This document shows, in pieces, positions 1 to 9,186 of a stretch of DNA of 64,000 nucleotides (its first letter is position 1; every line of letters starts with the position of its first letter). Source of the stretch: Enterococcus wangshanyuanii (lineage in GTDB: Bacteria > Bacillota > Bacilli > Lactobacillales > Enterococcaceae); contig NZ_CP021874.1 of NCBI RefSeq assembly GCF_002197645.1, positions 1,302,001 through 1,366,000 on the forward strand, given 5' to 3'. A model generated the notes under the pieces. It was not told the DNA's origin. It did not search any database and saw only the letters and a list, made by a program, of their open reading frames with translations. Both the position numbers and the translations under genes were made by a program.

Positions 1-340
1 AACCACGACCTGACATTTTAGCAAAAGGAATATCTAACGCCGCAACTAACGGTGCTAGTACTAAGGTCGTTGTATCGCCAACGCCACCTGTAGAATGCTT
101 ATCGACTTTGATTCCATCGATATTCGATAAATCGATCACATCACCTGAAGCGACCATCGCCAAAGTCAAATTGGCCCGTTCTTCATCTGACATATCCTGA
201 AAATAGATTGCCATAAGAAAAGCACTTGCCTGGTAATCAGGAATCGTACCGTTTGTGTAGCCGTTAACAAAAAATTCGATTTCTTGCTTGCTCAGCTCTT
301 TGCCATTTCTTTTCTTTTCAATAATATCTACCATTCTCAT
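1..340 (-). CDS. pdp: Pyrimidine-nucleoside phosphorylase, N-terminal part (cut by window edge)
   Basis: Phosphorolysis of thymidine, uridine and deoxyuridine to the base and (deoxy)ribose-1-phosphate in the cytosol. Only the first 113 codons are inside the window. Reading the minus strand gives [17 protein letters not shown] and then the family's phosphate-binding stretch [17 protein letters not shown], which is diagnostic for thymidine/pyrimidine phosphorylases. The ATG at 340 is chosen because GTGAGG lies 10 bases upstream; a second in-frame ATG at 334 is possible. It follows deoC by 37 bp, so deoC and pdp form one operon for deoxyribose salvage. The catalytic C-terminal domain is outside the window. 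Confidence 0.93.
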   Translation of the reverse strand, partial: MRMVDIIEKKRNGKELSKQEIEFFVNGYTNGTIPDYQASAFLMAIYFQDMSDEERANLTLAMVASGDVIDLSNIDGIKVDKHSTGGVGDTTTLVLAPLVAALDIPFAKMSGRG

Positions 341-377
341 AGCTAAACTGCCTCACTTTCTTATTTATTTTCTTGTT

Positions 378-1049
378 TTAGTAACCATCTGTTGTATTTT
401 CGATTGTTGCATCAACGATTGCAACACTAGAGCTAGCTCCGATTCTTGATGCGCCTGCATGGATCATTGCTTTTGTATCTTCAGCAGTTCGGACACCGCC
501 GGAAGCTTTGACCCCGATATCAGGACCCACAGTTTTACGCATTAAAGCAATATCTTTTACGGTAGCTCCACCTGTTGAAAAACCAGTGGAAGTCTTGACA
601 AAATCAGCACCTGCTTGAACTGCCAAGTTTGAAGCTGTAACGATTTCTCTATCAGTCAAAAGACAGGTTTCCAAGATGACTTTGACAAGTGCTCTTCCTT
701 TGGCAGCTTCAACAACACCTTGAATATCTTTCAGCACAGTCTCTTCATCACCGGATTTCAATGCGCCTACATTGATCACCATATCAATTTCTGTCGCACC
801 GTTTTTGATTGCATCATCTGTTTCAAAAGCTTTGACACTAGTCGTATTCGCGCCCAATGGAAATCCAATCACAGTACATACCTCAACAGATGTTCCAGTT
901 AATTCTTTACTTGCCAACGCCACCCAATATGGATTAACACAGACAGAAGCAAAGTCATATTTCTTTGCTTCTTCAATGAGAGTCAGTAAGGCTTCTTCAT
1001 TTGCCTCAGGTTTCAATAATGTGTGGTCGATCATTTTGTTTACGTTCAT
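378..1049 (-). CDS. deoC: Deoxyribose-phosphate aldolase
   Basis: Class I aldolase of 223 residues that splits 2-deoxyribose-5-phosphate into acetaldehyde and glyceraldehyde-3-phosphate, the last step of deoxynucleoside catabolism. The Schiff-base lysine is Lys152 in [12 protein letters not shown]; Asp89 ([11 protein letters not shown]) and Lys181 (GVKASGGVR) are the usual proton-relay residues, so the active site is complete. Length fits the family. It lies between deoR and pdp, and the gap upstream holds a palindrome that is the likely DeoR operator. AAGGAGA precedes the ATG. Confidence 0.97.
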   Translation of the reverse strand: MNVNKMIDHTLLKPEANEEALLTLIEEAKKYDFASVCVNPYWVALASKELTGTSVEVCTVIGFPLGANTTSVKAFETDDAIKNGATEIDMVINVGALKSGDEETVLKDIQGVVEAAKGRALVKVILETCLLTDREIVTASNLAVQAGADFVKTSTGFSTGGATVKDIALMRKTVGPDIGVKASGGVRTAEDTKAMIHAGASRIGASSSVAIVDATIENTTDGY

Positions 1050-1083
1050 CGTCTTCTCCTTATTAGAAATTCCGTTCTATAAT

Positions 1084-1097
1084 AACGAAATTTCGTT
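1084..1097. promoter_or_regulatory. Probable DeoR operator upstream of deoC
   Basis: Perfect 14-bp palindrome AACGAAATTTCGTT in the deoR-deoC gap, with a related arm (GAACGGAATTTC on the minus strand) about 10 bp further towards deoC. SorC-family regulators bind such palindromes. The position before deoC-pdp and after the regulator gene makes it the best operator candidate; binding is inferred. Confidence 0.6.
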
Positions 1098-1110
1098 CAT
1101 TCATAAAATT

Positions 1111-1140
1111 TATAAAAGAGTAGAAAAGCTGCTTCTACTC
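1111..1140 (-). terminator. Terminator after deoR
   Basis: On the minus strand GAGTAGAA, a 7-base loop, then TTCTACTC followed by TTTTATAAATTTT, 12 bases after the deoR stop. It separates deoR from the deoC-pdp unit. Confidence 0.7.
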
Positions 1141-1151
1141 ACCTATCTTAC

Positions 1152-2096
1152 TTAATAATTCAACAATTTCATTGCTGTAAATTTATCGATCAAAAGGACA
1201 TTTGCATATCCTCCAACTAACGCCCCGTGAATCGCTTTGACTTTTCGATCACCACCGGCAATCAAAATCGATTTTTCCTTTTTCTTCAACTCTTCAAGTT
1301 CGATGCCAATCGTTCGGCTATTGATCTCTTCATCACTGATCTTTCCATTTTCATCAAAAAATCTAGAGCAAATATCTCCTACAGCATTTTCCTTCAACGC
1401 TTTTTCTTCCGATTCAGTAAAATAGCCTAAGCGAAAATGAAGCGATTCACTTTGAACTGTTCCAACTGTAAATACAGCGATATTCGCCTGTCTTCCTAAA
1501 CTAATGACCTTACTGATATGCCGATCTTCGACAACTAGATCTTTCGCGATCTTACTATCTAAAATAACTGGTAAAGGGAAGGTCTTTGCTTTAGTATTCA
1601 GCTTTTCAGCAAACAATGTCAATGTCTCAAATGCATAGTTATTGACATCAAAATAGGCGATACCACCTTTTAATTGGACAACCTCAACACCTTTGATATC
1701 TAAATGATTCATCTTAGATACTGTCTTATGCATCGTTGTTCCCCAACTGATCCCAATAATATCTCCACTTTTGATGATCCCTTCCAGATACTCTGCAGCA
1801 TACGAAGTCAGATATTCAGAAATAGAGTTATATTCTGGATCTGGAGAGAATGCGACCTGAACGTCAGATAGATGGTACTTCTCTTTTAGTTTCTGTTCGA
1901 TCTCAAATAAATCTGAAAAAGGATCAAAAATCGTAATCTGAACATAGCCTTTTTCCTTCGCGTAATTCAATAGTCTTGAAATCGTTGGACGCGATACATT
2001 TAATTTTTCTGCAATCTCCTGCTGACTAAGCGAAGATTGATAGTAAAGCCTTGCAACTTCGATACTTAGCTTTTGTTTTTCTTTATCCATACCCAT
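1152..2096 (-). CDS. deoR: SorC/DeoR-type transcriptional regulator of deoxyribonucleoside genes
   Basis: 314-residue sugar-binding transcriptional regulator. Residues about 15-55 form the helix-turn-helix (LSQQEIAEKLNVSRPTISR); the rest is the SorC effector domain with the GDIIGISWGTTMHK and LIAGGDRKVKAIHGAL motifs that bind a phosphorylated sugar. The Bacillus subtilis DeoR of this family senses deoxyribose-5-phosphate, and the position directly before deoC-pdp supports the same role here. Repression of deoC-pdp through the palindrome at 1084 is inferred. No strong ribosome site is visible, so the exact start (2096, or ATG six bases later) is uncertain. Confidence 0.88.
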   Translation of the reverse strand: MGMDKEKQKLSIEVARLYYQSSLSQQEIAEKLNVSRPTISRLLNYAKEKGYVQITIFDPFSDLFEIEQKLKEKYHLSDVQVAFSPDPEYNSISEYLTSYAAEYLEGIIKSGDIIGISWGTTMHKTVSKMNHLDIKGVEVVQLKGGIAYFDVNNYAFETLTLFAEKLNTKAKTFPLPVILDSKIAKDLVVEDRHISKVISLGRQANIAVFTVGTVQSESLHFRLGYFTESEEKALKENAVGDICSRFFDENGKISDEEINSRTIGIELEELKKKEKSILIAGGDRKVKAIHGALVGGYANVLLIDKFTAMKLLNY

Positions 2097-2157
2097 TGTC
2101 CGTTCTTTTTTATTTGTTTCATTATATCAAGAACAAACTGGGAAAACAAATACCTGC

Positions 2158-2919
2158 TTAATCTGTCAAATACATCGCTCTTAATTCATTTAATTTTTCC
2201 TGATCGATATTTAAACATTCCGCAGCATACTGTTCAGCTGTACCGAAGTTTTTCTCAATCAACTTGAATGCATGATCCAAATAATCCGCTTTGACATACA
2301 AGGCTGTTGCTAAAGATTCTAACTGTTCTTCGTCAAAACCTTGTTCTCTAAATTGTTGGATCAGTTCATCATTTGCTTGCTTTCTTTCTGTATTAGTAAT
2401 CAAAAAGTCTTTGTAGATTTCTTCTTTTTCTACATCTAAAAGTAATAATAGCAATGCAGAAGCATATCCGGTTCGATCTTTACCAGCGAAACAATGGAAA
2501 ATCGTTGCCCCTGTTTTATTCGCTAGAATATAATCCATAAATTCGGTAAAGCCTTCTTGCGCTCCTGGATTTAAAATCAAATCTTCGTAAACACCTAACA
2601 TGTGCTGATCAACAGCGGTGATCGATTTCAATTGAGCAAAATCTGCCAAACTCGAACTTTTAGCGTTCATTTTACCTAATAAATCTAAATTGATATACTC
2701 AACATCTTCGATCGGTGTATCTGGCGACTCACTGATTTCAAAATCTCGTCTGAAATCGATGATCCTTGTCAAATTGAACGTATCAACAAGTAAGTCTTGT
2801 GTTACTTGGTCTAAATTCACCAAATGACCCGAACGCAATAATTTTCTTGGTTTTACTTTTTTCCCGTTTTTATTTTTGATACCGCCTAAATCTCTAAAAT
2901 TTGTGATTTGTACATTCAT
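2158..2919 (-). CDS. Protein-tyrosine/serine phosphatase (Y_phosphatase3 type)
   Basis: 253-residue cysteine-based phosphatase. The P-loop HCFAGKDRTG has Cys143 and Arg149 (CX5R), and the N-terminal NFRDLGGIKNKNGKKVK and LLRSGHL segments are typical of the bacterial tyrosine phosphatase family that includes Listeria LipA-like enzymes, some of which also act on phosphoinositides. No signal peptide is visible, so it is probably cytosolic. The gene follows the organophosphate transporter by 15 bp and must share its transcript, which suggests that the substrate may be a small imported phosphoester rather than a protein. That last point is inference from context only. Confidence 0.82.
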   Translation of the reverse strand: MNVQITNFRDLGGIKNKNGKKVKPRKLLRSGHLVNLDQVTQDLLVDTFNLTRIIDFRRDFEISESPDTPIEDVEYINLDLLGKMNAKSSSLADFAQLKSITAVDQHMLGVYEDLILNPGAQEGFTEFMDYILANKTGATIFHCFAGKDRTGYASALLLLLLDVEKEEIYKDFLITNTERKQANDELIQQFREQGFDEEQLESLATALYVKADYLDHAFKLIEKNFGTAEQYAAECLNIDQEKLNELRAMYLTD

Positions 2920-2934
2920 TCATCTATTCCACCT

Positions 2935-4320
2935 TTATACGCTTACTTGTTTTCTTTTTCTTTTTCTTTCTTCTGCAAATGCAACGATCCCTAAAAGAAC
3001 TGCGATGATCACGATCGAAATGTAAAAAATGATAAATGTATCATTCCAGCCATGCAGAACATGTCCAAAGAAGTTCACTCCGTTTTTAGATGGATCTGAG
3101 ATTTTAGCTAATAAAATTTTTGCCATCGAATCACCAAACAAGTAAGCAAATGCACCAAGCAATCCACCAGATACAACTGTTGCTTTTTTTGGTACAAAAC
3201 CTAACATTGAAAGATTGACCAACAACTGTGGGCCAAAAATCATCATACCTAAAATGAACAACGCTCCGTTGATCACTAATTCTGTGGTGCCAACCTGATA
3301 TGCAATGATTCCGATCGGTAACAAAATAGTACTGATCGTTGCAACTAAAGCAGGTCTACCTTTTAATAAATCTGAGATATAGCCCCAACCAAGACACCCG
3401 ATCAAAGCACCCATTTCAAAGTAGAAAATGGTTTGAGCTGCAGCTTCCTGAGAAAAATTCAAATGCTCTGTCACGTACAATGGTGCCCAATTATCGATAC
3501 CAATACGAACAATATAGACAAATACATTTGCTACACAAAGTACCCAAATATATGGATTCGTTAAAAGATATTTCTTGAAAATTTGCCATTTCGTTAAATT
3601 CTCAGCATCTACATTCGCTTCCTCAACTGGTTCACCAAAGATTTCTTCGCTTGAATTCCAGCCAAGATCTTCTGGTCTGTTCTTACCGATAAAGAATGTC
3701 ACGATCGCAACAACTGCTGCAACTAATGCTGGGATGATAAACATACCTGCAACCTGACCTTTAAAAAAGGTTTGTGCACACCACACAGCAAAAATCCCTG
3801 CAAAACCACCACCAATATTATGTGAAGCATTCCATAAGCCAATGTATCTACCTCGATTGCTTCTAGTCGTCCATTGTGTGATGACAGAAGCACAACTTGG
3901 TCCACCTACGCACTGGAAAAGTCCGTTCAATGACCACAAAACAACGATCCAGCCCATTGGGACATTATTCATTGTAAAAAGAATTCCCATACATAAAACG
4001 GTGATCGATGATAATAGCAACAATATAGATAAAATTTTCTTTGTATTTTTTCCATCGACGATATAGCCCACGATAAATTTACCAAAACCATATACGATAG
4101 AAAAGACAAAACCAATATAACCTAAATCCGTTGTAGTCAGTCCTAACTGACTTTTTAGCAACGGCTGTGCTGCTTTAAAATTATTTCGGATCATATACAT
4201 CGTGATGTAAATGACAACAACGACCAAAAACGGTTTCATAAATTCTTTGAACCATTGTTTTCTTTGTTCAGTCAAGGTCAACTGAGTTTGTTTACCAACA
4301 ACTTCATTCGTTTCTTTCAA
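2935..4320 (-). CDS. Organophosphate:phosphate antiporter, UhpT/GlpT/UhpC-like MFS transporter
   Basis: 461 residues, about twelve membrane segments. The N-terminal part (MYMIRNNFKAAQPLL, then GYIGFVFSIVYGFGKF and GYIVDGKNTKK) is the signature of the organophosphate:phosphate antiporter family, whose members exchange phosphate for hexose-6-phosphate or glycerol-3-phosphate. Family assignment is firm; substrate is not. It heads a two-gene operon with the phosphatase gene behind a TTTACA/TATGAT promoter with a cre-like sequence near the start point, which points to carbon-source control. No UhpAB-type sensor is adjacent. Confidence 0.87.
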   Translation of the reverse strand: MKETNEVVGKQTQLTLTEQRKQWFKEFMKPFLVVVVIYITMYMIRNNFKAAQPLLKSQLGLTTTDLGYIGFVFSIVYGFGKFIVGYIVDGKNTKKILSILLLLSSITVLCMGILFTMNNVPMGWIVVLWSLNGLFQCVGGPSCASVITQWTTRSNRGRYIGLWNASHNIGGGFAGIFAVWCAQTFFKGQVAGMFIIPALVAAVVAIVTFFIGKNRPEDLGWNSSEEIFGEPVEEANVDAENLTKWQIFKKYLLTNPYIWVLCVANVFVYIVRIGIDNWAPLYVTEHLNFSQEAAAQTIFYFEMGALIGCLGWGYISDLLKGRPALVATISTILLPIGIIAYQVGTTELVINGALFILGMMIFGPQLLVNLSMLGFVPKKATVVSGGLLGAFAYLFGDSMAKILLAKISDPSKNGVNFFGHVLHGWNDTFIIFYISIVIIAVLLGIVAFAEERKRKRKQVSV

Positions 4321-4350
4321 ATTATCTCACCTCGAAAAAATAAATTATAA

Positions 4351-4366
4351 TGGTTAGCGCTTTCCA
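4351..4366 (-). promoter_or_regulatory. Likely catabolite-response element (cre)
   Basis: On the minus strand TGGAAAGCGCTAACCA, close to the cre pattern TGNAARCGNWWNCA but with one deviation in each arm. It starts 10 bp after the -10 box, where CcpA binding would block transcription. A candidate by pattern only. Confidence 0.55.
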
Positions 4367-4376
4367 ATATAGTTGT

Positions 4377-4405
4377 ATCATACACGACCATAGAACAAAT
4401 GTAAA
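4377..4405 (-). promoter_or_regulatory. Sigma-A promoter of the transporter-phosphatase operon
   Basis: On the minus strand TTTACA, 17 bases, TATGAT, about 57-80 bp before the transporter start codon. Confidence 0.75.
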
Positions 4406-4442
4406 TAACTATTGAAATTTTGTTCAATATTATTTTTTAACA

Positions 4443-4484
4443 AAAAAAGCATCTCAACCAAACTATCATGGTTGAGATGCTTTT
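4443..4484 (-). terminator. Terminator of the pst-phoU operon
   Basis: Stem AGCATCTCAACCA / TGGTTGAGATGCT with an 8-base loop. It is flanked by A and T runs on both sides, so it could work in both directions; it lies 40 bp after the phoU stop. Confidence 0.88.
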
Positions 4485-4523
4485 CTTTGTATTCACCTAA
4501 ATTTTTTTATTGATCGGTATAAA

Positions 4524-5195
4524 TCATTCGTCGTGATTGCTATTGAGTTCGGTGATCTTACCAGTCGCCAGATAAACAATCCATTCACAAATATTTGTTA
4601 CGTAATCACCGATACGTTCTAAATACGTTGCTACATGAAGATAGTCCGTTCCACTGACTACTGTTTCAGGATTAGACTGCATTGCTTCAATACAGTGGCT
4701 GTAGATACTATCAAAATATTCATTTACTCGAGTATCCATTTTGGCAATCATTCGAGCATCTTTTTGATCTGTTTTCACGTATGCGATCAACACATTATCG
4801 ACCATTTTTTTTACATAATCGGACATGTCTGAGATTTCTTTTTCGATTTCAGGAATACGCGTTTCCCCTTTTAGACGAATCGTTGACTTGGCAATAGACA
4901 CCGCATGGTCTGCCATTCTTTCAAGGTCAGAGCTGGCTTTCATGACCGTGATGATCATTCTCAAGTCTGTAGTTACTGGTTGTTGTAACGCGATCATTTC
5001 AAAACTTTTCTTTTCAAGTTTGACTTCCATGTCATTGATTTCAACATCATAATCAATGACTTCATTAGCGATTTTTTTATCATGGTTGATGTAAGAACGT
5101 ACCGATTTATGTACAACATTACTTACCATCATTCCCATTTCATAAAACTGATTATGCAAGTTTAATAATTCTTCTTCAAATTGACTACGCAACAT
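4524..5195 (-). CDS. phoU: Phosphate transport system regulator PhoU
   Basis: 223-residue cytosolic protein of two PhoU three-helix bundles, with the metal-binding acidic repeats typical of the family around residues 75-85 and 180-190 (MKASSDLERMADHA and LERIGDYVTNI). PhoU couples the PstSCAB transporter to the phosphate two-component system and restrains uptake. It is the last gene of the pst operon, 18 bp after pstB2, followed by a strong terminator. AAGGAGGAAAGC precedes the ATG. Confidence 0.95.
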   Translation of the reverse strand: MLRSQFEEELLNLHNQFYEMGMMVSNVVHKSVRSYINHDKKIANEVIDYDVEINDMEVKLEKKSFEMIALQQPVTTDLRMIITVMKASSDLERMADHAVSIAKSTIRLKGETRIPEIEKEISDMSDYVKKMVDNVLIAYVKTDQKDARMIAKMDTRVNEYFDSIYSHCIEAMQSNPETVVSGTDYLHVATYLERIGDYVTNICEWIVYLATGKITELNSNHDE

Positions 5196-5212
5196 GTGCT
5201 TTCCTCCTTTTT

Positions 5213-5971
5213 TTATCCAAATTTCCCAGAAATATAGTCTTCTGTTTGTTGTTCTTTTGGATTTAAGAATATTTTCTTTGTGTCATTAAATTCTATCAAT
5301 TCTCCTTGTAAAAAGAAAGCTGTTTTATCCGAAATTCGAGACGCTTGTGACATATTATGCGTCACCATGATCATTGTATATTTTTCTTTTAAGGTCAAAA
5401 GCATATTTTCGATCTTCCCACTTGAAACAGGATCAAGAGCACTTGTCGGTTCATCCAATAAAATAATTTCCGGATCTACTGCTAATACGCGGGCGATACA
5501 AACCCGTTGTTGTTGCCCACCGGATAAAGACAACGCACTTTTATGCAGTTTATCTTTCACATCATCCCAAACTGCAGCGGCTTTTAAACTGGTTTCAACT
5601 GCTTCATCCAGTACTTGCTTATCTTTTTCACCTTTTAGGCGCAAACCGTAAATAACATTCTCATAAACTGAAAATGGGAAAGGATTCGGCTGTTGAAAAA
5701 CCATCCCGATTTCTTTACGTAAATCAACCGTGTCTGTCTTAGGTCCATAAATATCTTTTCCTTTATAAACCACACTTCCAGTGATCGTCACACCTGGAAT
5801 CAAGTCATTCATCCGGTTTAATGAACGAAGATATGTCGATTTTCCACAACCTGAAGGTCCGATCATCGCAGTGATTTCACCCTGATTGATGCTTAGATCG
5901 ATCCCTTTGAGCGCTTCTTTTTTACCATAATATAGATGTAGATCCTTTGATGAAATAATCTCTTTTGTCAT
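5213..5971 (-). CDS. pstB2: Phosphate ABC transporter ATP-binding protein PstB (second copy)
   Basis: 252-residue ATPase of the phosphate importer. Walker [10 protein letters not shown], signature [14 protein letters not shown] and Walker [15 protein letters not shown] are intact. The start at 5971 is chosen over upstream in-frame codons because GGAGGAACAAG immediately precedes it and the longer reading would overlap pstB1. It is about 60% identical by eye to the neighbouring pstB1, so the pair is an old tandem duplication, as in other Firmicutes. Confidence 0.95.
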   Translation of the reverse strand: MTKEIISSKDLHLYYGKKEALKGIDLSINQGEITAMIGPSGCGKSTYLRSLNRMNDLIPGVTITGSVVYKGKDIYGPKTDTVDLRKEIGMVFQQPNPFPFSVYENVIYGLRLKGEKDKQVLDEAVETSLKAAAVWDDVKDKLHKSALSLSGGQQQRVCIARVLAVDPEIILLDEPTSALDPVSSGKIENMLLTLKEKYTMIMVTHNMSQASRISDKTAFFLQGELIEFNDTKKIFLNPKEQQTEDYISGKFG

Positions 5972-5981
5972 CTTGTTCCTC

Positions 5982-6782
5982 CTAACCAAAATGTCCAGAA
6001 ACATAATCTTCTGTGGCTTGAATTTTTGGTCGTGTAAAGATTTTTCTGGTTTCATCGTACTCGATCACTTTACCAAGATAGAAAAAGGCAGTGTAATCAC
6101 TGATACGAGCAGCCTGTTGCATATTATGTGTCACGATAATAATCGTATAATCATCTTTCAAATTAACTAGGGTTTCTTCAACTTTACCGGTTGAAATCGG
6201 ATCTAAAGCACTTGCTGGCTCATCTAGCAATAAGATATCTGGTTTCATCGCGATCGCTCTAGCAATGCATAAGCGCTGTTGTTGTCCGCCGGATAATGCC
6301 AATGCACTCTTATCAAGATTATCTTTGACTTGATCCCAAAGGGCGGCTTGCTTTAAACTAGTTTCAACAATTTCATCCAATTTTTTCTTATTTTTTTCAC
6401 CGTGCTGTTTTAAAGCAAATGTGATGTTTTCATAAATCGATTTACTGAATGGATTTGGTCGTTGAAAGACCATACCGATTCGTTTACGCATTTCATAGAC
6501 ATCCACTTCTTTGGTATTGACATTCACACCTTTATACATGATGTTCCCTGTTACTCTTGTATTAGCGATCCCGTCATTCATTCGATTCAACGAACGTAGG
6601 TAGGTTGATTTTCCACAACCGGAAGGTCCAATAAGTGCAGTGATTTTATTTTTTTCAAAGGCTAAATCGACACCTTTGATCGCTTCATTATCCCCATACC
6701 AGACATGTAGATCATCTGTATGTAAAGCAACCGGTTCCGGCACCTTGATAATATTGGTTTCATTCAAATTATATTCTTTCAT
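5982..6782 (-). CDS. pstB1: Phosphate ABC transporter ATP-binding protein PstB (first copy)
   Basis: 266-residue ATPase. Walker [20 protein letters not shown], signature [14 protein letters not shown] and Walker [14 protein letters not shown] are present, with the PstB-typical LNRMND stretch after Walker A. An N-terminal extension of about 20 residues (to VPEPVALHT) is absent from pstB2. It lies 16 bp after pstA and 10 bp before pstB2. Whether the two ATPases form homo- or heterodimers cannot be read from the sequence. Confidence 0.95.
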   Translation of the reverse strand: MKEYNLNETNIIKVPEPVALHTDDLHVWYGDNEAIKGVDLAFEKNKITALIGPSGCGKSTYLRSLNRMNDGIANTRVTGNIMYKGVNVNTKEVDVYEMRKRIGMVFQRPNPFSKSIYENITFALKQHGEKNKKKLDEIVETSLKQAALWDQVKDNLDKSALALSGGQQQRLCIARAIAMKPDILLLDEPASALDPISTGKVEETLVNLKDDYTIIIVTHNMQQAARISDYTAFFYLGKVIEYDETRKIFTRPKIQATEDYVSGHFG

Positions 6783-6798
6783 TCTGATTCCCCTAACC

Positions 6799-7683
6799 TT
6801 AGGCTGATGTCATTTTCTTATACAATCTGTTTCCAATAAAACGAGCTCCGAAGTTGAATAATAGTACGACTAAAATCAAGACTGCAGAAGCTCCAGCAGA
6901 AACAGCCGCACCATCAGGCATTGTTCCTTCTGTATTGATTTTCCAAATATGAACAGCTAACGTTTCAGCTTGTCGGAAAATACTGATTGGGCTAGACACA
7001 CTTAATGGGTTCCAGTTTGTAAAATCAAGTGCTGGTGCACTTTGACCTGCTGTATAGATCAAGGCTGCCGCTTCACCAAAAATCCTACCAGAGCTTAAGA
7101 TCACCCCAGTCAAAATACCAGGTAAAGCCTCTGGAACAACCACCTTAGTGACGGTTTCCCAACGCGATAGTCCTAAAGACAACCCCGCCTCACGCTGTGT
7201 ATAGTGCACGGCTTTTAACGATTCTTCAACATTTCTAGTTAAGAGGGGTAAATTAAAGAATGTTAGAGCTAAAGCACCTGAAATAATTGAAAATCCATAC
7301 CCCATTTGCACAACAAAAATCAAGAAACCGAATAAACCAACTACAACTGAAGGTAATGAACTTAAAATTTCAATAGATGTACGAATGACATCTGTTACCC
7401 AGTTTTTCTTAGCATACTCAGACAAATAGATGCCTGCGCCTAAAGAAATCGGAAAGCTGATCAACATTGTGATCAACAATAAATAAAGAGAGTTAAAAAG
7501 CTGGATACCAATCCCACCGCCAGCCTGATAGGCTTTAGAAGGTTTTGTCAGAAAATCCCACGAGATATGAGGAATTCCTCGGACTAAAATATACAGGAGC
7601 AGCGCTGCCAAGATCAAAACGATCACGCCTGAAATAAAATACAGGACACCTGTTGCAAATTTATCTGCTTTTTTTGCATTCAT
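6799..7683 (-). CDS. pstA: Phosphate ABC transporter permease PstA
   Basis: 294-residue inner-membrane permease with six predicted membrane helices. The EAA loop that contacts PstB is seen as [26 protein letters not shown] near residue 170. The start codon overlaps the pstC stop by one base (TAATG), implying coupled translation and one-to-one production of the two permeases. Confidence 0.95.
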   Translation of the reverse strand: MNAKKADKFATGVLYFISGVIVLILAALLLYILVRGIPHISWDFLTKPSKAYQAGGGIGIQLFNSLYLLLITMLISFPISLGAGIYLSEYAKKNWVTDVIRTSIEILSSLPSVVVGLFGFLIFVVQMGYGFSIISGALALTFFNLPLLTRNVEESLKAVHYTQREAGLSLGLSRWETVTKVVVPEALPGILTGVILSSGRIFGEAAALIYTAGQSAPALDFTNWNPLSVSSPISIFRQAETLAVHIWKINTEGTMPDGAAVSAGASAVLILVVLLFNFGARFIGNRLYKKMTSA

Positions 7684-8603
7684 TATTTCAAGGCTCCTTT
7701 CCTACCTATGATTCGGATAACAATATTGAAGAACAATGACATCAATAATAGGATCAATGCTAATGACCAAAGGACATTATTTTCCACTGTGCCCATGATC
7801 GTATTTCCAATCCCCATTGTTAAGATACTTGTCAACGTTGATGCTGGTGTCGTTAAACTTGATGGCATGATAGCTGCATTTCCGATGACCATTTGAATTG
7901 CCAGTGCTTCACCAAATGCACGTGCCATCCCAAAAACAACAGCGGTCAAAATCCCAGGCACAGCAGCACGTAACACAACTTTATAAATCGTTTGCCAACG
8001 TGTGGCACCCAGAGCTAGTGAAGCTTCACGATAATGACGCGGCACTGATTTCAATGCATCGACCGTCATTGTCGTCACTGTTGGTAAAATCATAACAAAA
8101 AGGACAAATGTACCGGCTAAAATCCCGAAACCAGTTCCGCCAAAAAGTGAACGAATAAAAGGTACGATTACCGATAGCCCAATAAATCCATAAACAACTG
8201 AGGGAATCCCTACTAATAATTCAATTACAGGCTGTAAAATTTTCGAACCTTTTTTAGGAGAAATTTCTGTCATGAAAACCGCTGCTCCAATTGCAAACGG
8301 TGTCGCAATGATTGCAGATAAAAACGTAACAATAAATGACCCTGTGATCATTGGCAAGGCACCAACCATTGGTTTTCCATCTGTTCCTGTCTCACTAGGG
8401 TTCCAATTCTTTCCAAATAGAAAGTCTGAAACACCGATTTTATTTGTAAAGAAGGTTGCCAATCCTTTGCTTGCTACGAAATAAAAGATCGATAATACGA
8501 CTAAAACAATCAAAGCGATACAAAGGAAACTAATGAACTTTCCTCGTTGTTCCATCTTGGCACGTTTTGATTTAGTTAACAATTTTTTCTGCACATCTTC
8601 CAA
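7683..8603 (-). CDS. pstC: Phosphate ABC transporter permease PstC
   Basis: 306-residue permease, six predicted membrane helices, with the EAA loop REASLALGATRWQTIYKVV near residue 195. It partners PstA in the phosphate channel. AAGGAGGAATTTTC precedes the ATG at 8603. Unlike the tightly packed downstream genes it is 583 bp from pstS, and that gap carries PhoP-box-like repeats and tandem repeats, so pstC may have its own promoter or be reached only by part of the pstS transcripts. Confidence 0.95.
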   Translation of the reverse strand: MEDVQKKLLTKSKRAKMEQRGKFISFLCIALIVLVVLSIFYFVASKGLATFFTNKIGVSDFLFGKNWNPSETGTDGKPMVGALPMITGSFIVTFLSAIIATPFAIGAAVFMTEISPKKGSKILQPVIELLVGIPSVVYGFIGLSVIVPFIRSLFGGTGFGILAGTFVLFVMILPTVTTMTVDALKSVPRHYREASLALGATRWQTIYKVVLRAAVPGILTAVVFGMARAFGEALAIQMVIGNAAIMPSSLTTPASTLTSILTMGIGNTIMGTVENNVLWSLALILLLMSLFFNIVIRIIGRKGALK

Positions 8604-8719
8604 GAAAATTCCTCCTTATTTTAAAAGCATAACGAACTCATTCGACTCTGATAGGAACATAGAAATATCAACTATCGCACTCTCTGATATAATCTATTTC
8701 ATCTTTTCATCAAGAGTTA

Positions 8720-9030
8720 GCCCGTGAAGCCAGATAAACTAAAAGCTGAACAGGGTCGTTCGGTCTTGACTGAAAAATAGAAAAAATTGATTGAGACGCT
8801 TTTTGTCTCATTCCATTTTTATCTTTTTTCCGAAAGACCAGCCTGTAAAGCTAGATAGACTAAAAGCTGAACAGGATCGTTCGGTCTTGACTGAAAAATA
8901 GGAAAAATTGATTGAGACGCTCTCTGTCTCATTCCATTTTTATCTTTTTTCCGAAAGACCAGCCTGTAAAGCTAGATAGACTAAAAGCTGAATAGGCTCA
9001 TTCCTTCTTGACTGAAAAATAGGAAAAATG
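8720..9030 (-). repeat. Three-copy 120-bp tandem repeat between pstS and pstC
   Basis: The string taaaagctgaa occurs at 8741, 8861 and 8982, giving periods of 120 and 121 bp; copies share cagcctgtaaagctagatag, ttcggtcttgactgaaaaat and gattgagacgct. The two pstS-proximal intervals are nearly identical and the pstC-proximal copy has diverged. Each unit can form a long imperfect stem (AAGACC/GGTCTT plus CCTGT/ACAGG) and a short TGAGAC/GTCTCA hairpin that on the minus strand is followed by a T-rich tract. This looks like repeated attenuator or RNA-processing hairpins; function is inferred. Confidence 0.85.
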
Positions 9031-9143
9031 ATATTTCCGCTCATATTCAGTTCTTTTTTTAGTCAGTCAATCCAGCGCTTTTCAAAACATTTTCCATAAC
9101 AAATCAAGTGTATCTTTTCAACATAAATTTGCGTTTAATAACA

Positions 9144-9181
9144 TGTAAAGCTTGTGTTAAGTTTGTAAATTTTGTGTAAAG
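9144..9181 (-). promoter_or_regulatory. PhoP-box-like direct repeats before pstC
   Basis: On the minus strand TTTACA, 5 bases, TTTACA, 3 bases, TTAACA, 5 bases, TTTACA. This matches the Bacillus PhoP pattern TT(A/T)ACA spaced by about 11 bp. It begins only 6 bp after the pstS stop. The last TTTACA is followed after 18 bp by TATGTT, a possible -10. Confidence 0.65.
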
Positions 9182-9186
9182 GCCGT

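Larger units (their letters stand above)
8604..9186. other. Long pstS-pstC intergenic region
   Basis: 583 bp without a convincing ORF. From the pstS side it holds TTTACA-type direct repeats (9144-9181), a weak promoter candidate about 18 bp further on, three copies of a 120-bp repeat (about 8720-9030) each able to form two hairpins, then an AT-rich 100 bp and the pstC ribosome site. Confidence 0.8.

Noticed and set aside
772..1155. 127-codon ORF antisense to deoC
   Set aside because: Mirror of the deoC codon pattern and no ribosome site; a shadow.
8720..9030. CRISPR-like spaced repeats
   Set aside because: Units are 120 bp tandem copies without short repeats separated by unique spacers, and no cas genes are near.
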